Assembly (NCBI RefSeq): GCF_907165205.1
Contig: NC_058189.1
Span: 44,976,270-45,040,269, forward strand
Length of the DNA: 64,000 bases
Direction of reading: 5' to 3'
From: Coccinella septempunctata
Lineage: Eukaryota; Arthropoda; Insecta; Coleoptera; Coccinellidae
The notes below the pieces were generated by a model. It made no database searches and was not told the DNA's origin. It saw only the letters and a program-made list of their open reading frames with translations. Below are positions 59,301-64,000 of this stretch, piece after piece (the first letter of the stretch is position 1; each line of letters begins with the position of its first letter). A program made the translations under genes and the position numbers.

Positions 59301-62300
59301 TCTTGCTTGGAATTAATTCAGTAAATAAAAGACAGTATTTTCGTTATGAATAAGCTTGGAAAGGTGGATTAGTTAGTTGGGGAGCCGACGATGCTAAATC
59401 GGGATTTACTCGAGCGTCGTGGAAACCTAGTGGATTTTGAAGATTAGATGATAGAAAGACGAAAAGGTTCTATGAAGTATGCACTTTCAGCAGTGGGGAA
59501 AGCGTATGCAGGCTCTCAAAGATGCAAAAAAAATCGTCTGGTGTACATACTCGAGCGTGTCAGATTAAGATATTGTATATGATAATGAATTAACGCTTAT
59601 CTGACCGTTTGCGCGGTGGGGCTGGCCGTACGGAAGAGTTAAAAATGGTAAAAAAAACTTCTCGAACGTGTCAGATTTTAAGCTACTTTTCAAGAGACTG
59701 ACAATTTGAACGTGACGCAAGGTCACAGCGGTTCTTTGAAAATGTGAAAAAAAATTGTTACTTGGACATACTGGAGCGTGTCAGCAGATTTTCATACAGA
59801 TGGTTAATCTTGGTATTGTAGACGTGTTGACCCATTAATCTGACCCTAATCAGGGGTGGTTTTCTTAATCTGACACTTTGATGTATGCAGTTTCAGCGGT
59901 GGGGAAAGCGTCTGCAAGGTCTCAAAGTTGTAAAAAAGAATCGTCAGGTGTACCTACATACCCGAGCGTGTCAGATTGAGATACTGTATATGCCCTACGT
60001 GTCTCTGATAATGAATTCATGCTTATCTGACAGTTTGCGCGGTGGAACTGGTCGTACGGAAGAGTTAAAAATGGTAAAAAAAAGAAAAATTCCAGCGTGT
60101 CAGATTTTTGGAGGATATGTTAATTGGGCCCCAAAGGAAGCTACTTTTCAAGGGACTGACAATTTGGACGTTACGCAAGGTCACAGCGGTCCTTTGAAAA
60201 TGTAAAAAAAAATCGTTACCTGTACATACTCGAGCGTGTCAGATTTTCTTACAGATGGTTAATCTCGGTGTTGTAAACGTGTTGACCCATTAATCTGACA
60301 CTAATCAGGGGGGTTTTCTTAATCTGACACTTTGAAGATGATGAAAATGCATTTTTTTCGAATATCTCCTTGCCTGTACCTAATCGTTTTTGCATATACA
60401 ACATCTATACAACTTCCGTCTGAAGCAATTTTGCCTACTCTTAACCGTTTTTGAGTTAGAGGGCGATAAGGGCTAGGAGGTTAGCCACACATACGAAAGG
60501 CCAAGCTCAATGTAGAAATCCAGTCTAATGTACATTAATCGCCATGTATCTCAAAAACGTTTGAACGTAGAAAAGATTTCTTGAGACAAAATTTGTGGGA
60601 AATGTTATGCTCTACAACTTTTATAATGGATGCGGAAAAGATTTGAGGCCCAGAGGTAGAGATAATTCCAAAAAACTTATTTTTGTGACCTTTATGGTCA
60701 TTTTTTATTGTTTCGGATTGCTGAAACTGTCAGATTATATTTTTCCCGATATTCTTGAATCATTAGCTTCGAAATGAAGAAAAAACGCCAACGCACTCGA
60801 GAATGTACACGTGACGTTATTTTTTTTGCAAATCTGGTACCCTCCCACACATTTTCGTCACGCTTAAATTGTCAGATTAAGAGAATATATACTTTTCAAC
60901 ATATAATTAACCACATATATCTAAATATGACACGCTCGAGTATGTACAATGATCTTTTTTTTTTTGCTATTCTGACAGGCTGTCCTAAACAATTCCCCCT
61001 ATATACAGGTCCAACTTTTGGTAGAGGTACTCTACAGGGTCCAAGGTATCTCTCCTTGTATTAATCTGGCAAGCTCGAGTAAATCCCGAATTTCCCTCTT
61101 CGGCTTCCCAACTAAGTGTTTTAATTTGCCATCTTTTGCATGTAAGAAAATGCTTCAGATCGTGTCTCAAATTTGAGATATGACGTCATCGATAAAATTG
61201 TAGCAAATTTTCACAAAAACACACAAAATTGTGGATAGTTTCTCCATAAACGTCTAATGGGCCCTCGAAAAGGATGACCCTGTATACAGGGTGAGTCTTC
61301 GACTCTTACGAATATTTTAACAGTAGATTCTTGAGGTCAAAAGAAACACTTTTCTATACTATTTTCCGATTCGGCCCAGATAAAAAGATAAAGCCGTTTT
61401 GATTATTCATAATGAGCCCTGCCACCCCTGAAAAAAAAAAATTTACCTTCGGAATAAATAGTTAAATCTGTGGCACTACACATCTGTGGATCTTCCAAAA
61501 AGAGTTGCAGTCGGTCAAAGAAGACACCCAATTTTTCGAATATCGAAGATATTCTTCTATTTGTGGACATCAAATTACTTGAATACGTCGTTTTATACGA
61601 GAAAATATGAAGAAAACTGTTATTTTACAAAACCTTCAAATATTCATTAGATAGCGTCCAACTTAGTTTCAAGCGTTGGGTTTTTTATTTTTGTTATTTT
61701 TATGGTACGTAATGGTCATAATGAGAAAACTGAAGACGCGGGTGATATCCTGTGCTCGAAAAAGGTTCATCGAATAAATGAAAAACTATATTCCGAAATT
61801 CAATTCATTCGATAAAACCGTTTGTGAGAACTAAAAATAACATTATCTAATGGTTTTCCAATAGTCTTTATCTTTCAAACCGACCCGATTCGGAGAAAAT
61901 GGTAAAGGAAAAAAGTGTTTCTCTTGACCTCAAGAATCTACTGTTGAAATATTTGTACGAGTCAAAGACTTACCTCGTTTTAAGAGAGAAATTAACTTTA
62001 TTGATAATAAAATCATCAAATGGCTATCGACCGAAGTCTTCCTGCCAATTACATTTATAATTTATTAATTGTATCCATTGTATAAAAAAAAAAGTTTTTC
62101 CAATAATATTATAGATGTTCATAAATTGGTAGTGCTGGTAGTTTGGCCTTTGGTGGGCTCTCTGTGTCATATTGGTGCACTAGTGGTGTTATTATAGTCT
62201 TATTATTAATCCCCTTGATGAATTTTCTGCTCTGTTCCCGCAATCTTGACAATATAGGCTCTATTTCTGTTGCTTCATACAAAAGTTGATTTGGTGGATT

Positions 62301-63770
62301 GTGTAACGGATTGTTAGGGTGTCTGATCTTAGTAATTTTTCTCAAGCAAGTTCTTTCAGCCATTTCGAGATTTTTGAGATTAGTTTCAGAAGTGTTCTGG
62401 AAGATTGTATGTCCATACTCTAGAAGGGGCCTGCATATCATTTTATATATCGTACTAGCCGACATTGATGCCCAAATTTTTTTATGTCTCGTTTTAATGG
62501 ATGTAGATATAAGTATTCACTTTTACAAAACCCAAACAGGTACATATGATGATTTTTTTAACAGGAACTGATCGTTGAGAAGAAAACATTAGAAAAAGAC
62601 ATGAACAATTTGAAGCAACTCAACTCTCATTTGGAGAGCAGATTGCAGGAACAGGAGAAGAGATTCGAATTTGTTTCTACTGAACTATCGAAAACATGGA
62701 ATTTCGTGAGTATCTTCATTTTACCAGAAGTGATCCCATAATTTTAACATGATGCAATTATGTATATTTGATGTTGAGGCTATACTTTTATGAAATAATG
62801 TATTTATCAATAATGAAATAATGATAATTATGTATATCATTATGATGAACAATTTTTTCAGGTGGGAAAATTGCAGAAGGAGCACAAACTTCTGCATACC
62901 CAAGAACAAATTCTACGTTACGAATTAGCCCAAAAACGCAAACTGCTCAAGGAACTCAAGGAAGAACTGGAATATAGTCGAGAAAAGTGGCAAGAAGCTA
63001 GAGAAAAAAACTCGAAGACTGAAAGGGAATGGCTAGTACTCAGAAATGAATTTGCTGCCAGAAGAACTGCGATAGTTGAAGATGGAAACAGTGTTGAAAG
63101 CGGATATAGTGACGAAAGAGAAGGATCCAGTGACGAAGAACCAGGTTACGAAACAGATATTTCAGAGTGTAACACGAAAGCCGACGGAATTTGCGAAGAT
63201 GATGTAGAAGATATTGAAACACAAAGAAGCCTTGTGAACGAAGCAAGTATGAGCGAATTGCCAAGTGTAGAGAGTCGATCGACAACAAACTCTGAATGCT
63301 CGATTCTAAACGTTATTGACAGTGAAATATCGGATATTCCAACAACACTCTCAAGTGAAATTAATGCTGAAATTTCGGAAACACATGGTGAAATTGAAGA
63401 ACTGAAGGACATAGAAGCTGGCTGTACCTCTGAAATTCCGGACTGCACAAATAATGATAGAGATAATGTAGATACCACGGAATCACCACAAGGTAGTAGT
63501 TCTACAGAAAATAAAATTGGATCTGATTCATCTTCTACTCAAACATTATCTTTCGAAGAGAGACTCGCTGCAAGAGATGAAAGGCTAAAAAGACTTGAAG
63601 GCCAATGCAAAGCCTTAGTGTCTCAGGTCACAAATACATCGAATAGAAGTACAGCTATTTGTAATAAACTAGAAGATCTTCACGAAATATATGGGGAAAG
63701 TTCCAGAGAACCACAGATGCGAGAAGCATCAGAAGAAAATAATACTGATTGCAGTGATGAAGAAAGTTGA
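53301..63770 (+). CDS. Long coiled-coil protein with MGNTPS N-terminus, 810 aa
   Basis: Seven exons: 53301-53858, 55121-55344, 58065-58203, 58258-58495, 58825-59048, 62565-62705 and 62862-63770. All have GT-AG borders, phases are consistent, and the CDS totals 2,433 bases. The N-terminus MGNTPSN has Gly2 and Ser6, fitting N-myristoylation and membrane attachment. Residues about 50-310 and 470-570 are heptad-rich coiled coil (EELNILRQENERLR; ELAQKRKLLKELKEELE). A helical segment follows exon 4. The C-terminal 230 residues are acidic and Ser-rich, then a second charged helix (FEERLAARDERLKRLE). I cannot name the family; a membrane-tethered scaffold or trafficking factor is only a guess. A TTTCTTCAG just before ATCAAGATG suggests a 5' UTR intron. 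Confidence 0.85.
54265..54522. mobile_element. CGGGTTTCATAAA MITE (258 bp) in coiled-coil gene intron 1
   Basis: It starts CGGGTTTCATAAAGCGTGAT and ends TTTTATGAAACCCG. The ends are inverted repeats and the whole length is similar to 28,650-28,905. No ORF. The rest of the intron shows nothing else. Confidence 0.72.
55401..55541. repeat. Short inverted-repeat element, about 140 bp
   Basis: GACTGGCAGAAATCTACATT and, at the far end, AATGTAGATTTCCTCCAGTC are imperfect complements, with TTGAG / CTCAA next inward. It is a MITE-like hairpin in intron 2 of the coiled-coil gene. Confidence 0.55.
56933..57801. mobile_element. TIR element, 869 bp, TA-flanked
   Basis: The left end is CAGGGTGTATTTGAAGGTGA and the right end, in reverse complement, CAGGGTGTTTTCCAAGGTGA. 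Homology continues through a T-run to CAGAAGGTAGA, about 45 bases in all. TA stands on both sides. Inner frames show no transposase. It lies in intron 2 of the coiled-coil gene. Confidence 0.72.
59372..61115. mobile_element. 1.74-kb inverted-repeat element with recurrent CGAGCGTGTCAGATT motif
   Basis: The outer ends are inverted repeats of about 47 bases (TTAGTTGGGGAGCCGA at left; its complement TCGGCTTCCCAACTAA at right), both running to GGGATTTACTCGAGC. Inside, a block of about 400-445 bases is tandemly duplicated (59,481-59,880 and 59,886-60,330). The motif CTCGAGCGTGTCAGATT or close variants occurs near 59,550, 59,662, 59,770, 59,962, 60,092 and 60,228, and in reverse near 60,930 and 61,064. 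It has no credible ORF. I do not know this family. It lies in intron 5 of the coiled-coil gene. Confidence 0.65.
61287..61977. mobile_element. CAGGGTGAGTC-family MITE, complete copy (691 bp)
   Basis: The left end CAGGGTGAGTCTTCGACTC follows TA; the right arm ends GTACGAGTCAAAGACTTACC. The interior matches the copy at 14,724-15,348 in the opposite orientation (TAATGAGCCCTGCCACCCC; TGGTACGTAATGGTCATAAT). No ORF. Confidence 0.75.
62109..62465 (-). pseudogene. Non-LTR retrotransposon fragment (C-terminal part of ORF2)
   Basis: The 118-residue frame contains IYKMICRPLLEYGHTIFQ followed by LEMAERTCLRKITK, the pattern found after the reverse transcriptase core of Jockey/I/R1-type elements. It continues as NQLLYEATEIEPILSRLRE. 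The catalytic YxDD region and the 5' part are absent, so this is a 5'-truncated copy, antisense in intron 5 of the coiled-coil gene. Confidence 0.65.
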
Positions 63771-63927
63771 TTCCAAATTTCTAAGAAAATTATTGATGTT
63801 AATCTTGTCGCAATGAATTTCCTGTTGAAAAAATTGAACAGTTACACAATTATACAAATTTCAAACGCAATGATGTTGTTCTATATGAGTATTGCTATAT
63901 ACGATCAAGGTTTAAAGAGGAACAAAA

Positions 63928-63933
63928 AATAAA
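63928..63933 (+). terminator. poly(A) signal of the coiled-coil gene
   Basis: AATAAA lies about 160 bases after the TGA at 63,770. Nothing else was seen to the window end. Confidence 0.5.
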
Positions 63934-64000
63934 GAAAAATCGATTTAGGAATTCATTGATCTCATTGTATCGTTTATGTCAATCGAATAAGACTTATCAG

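Noticed and set aside
62299..62571. Plus-strand 90-residue frame before the coiled-coil exon at 62,565
   Set aside because: Antisense to the non-LTR retrotransposon fragment.
63040..63478. Minus-strand frames over the last coiled-coil exon
   Set aside because: Antisense shadows of the acidic Ser-rich coding sequence.

Overview
The window is nuclear DNA of an insect, probably a beetle. Genes are split by GT-AG introns, base composition is AT-rich, and intergenic and intronic space is packed with Tc1/mariner, hAT, MITE, LTR and non-LTR debris. Assignment to Coleoptera is an inference. It rests on the cluster of luciferase-like / 4-coumarate:CoA ligase-like acyl-CoA synthetase (ACS) genes, a family strongly expanded in beetles.

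Layout. (1) 1-609: last exon of ACS-A (+). (2) 610-5,509: transposon-derived repeats only, including a TA-flanked element at 1,200-2,127 and a foldback element at 4,718-5,414. (3) 5,510-16,615: ACS-B (-). All five exons are open and correctly spliced, but the ATP-binding loop and the catalytic lysine are gone, so it looks like a pseudoenzyme. Its introns carry an LTR-like piece, a hAT MITE with a clear 8-bp target duplication, a Tc1-like transposon and a MITE. (4) 18,655-19,350 (-): a Cys-rich acidic ORF. It is either a separate gene or the first exon of ACS-B, because splice phases fit. (5) 19,791-22,370: a second Tc1-like copy and a mariner-like remnant. (6) 25,821-31,400: ACS-C (+), with catalytic motifs intact but no in-frame ATG in its first recognisable exon. 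(7) 34,016-35,032: a broken leucine-rich-repeat gene (-). (8) 36,487-44,445: ACS-D (+), complete, 543 aa, with one GC-AG intron. (9) 44,889-49,543: a three-exon gene (-) for a secreted, highly charged Lys/Glu/Ser-rich protein. (10) 49,544-53,300: intergenic, with a tandem array of a ~244-bp unit. (11) 53,301-63,770: a seven-exon coiled-coil gene (+), 810 aa, with a possible N-myristoylation start. Its introns hold several TIR elements and a 1.7-kb inverted-repeat element built on a recurrent CGAGCGTGTCAGATT motif.

The four ACS genes share intron positions and phases (0, 2, 0, 0), so they arose by local duplication followed by inversion of ACS-B. They activate carboxylic acids to acyl-AMP and then acyl-CoA. 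None ends in a peroxisomal SKL-type signal, and none of the three with a visible middle exon keeps the luciferase HHGF motif. They are therefore best read as acyl-CoA synthetases of unknown substrate rather than luciferases. The secreted and coiled-coil genes show no functional link to the cluster. No tRNA, rRNA or CRISPR was seen.
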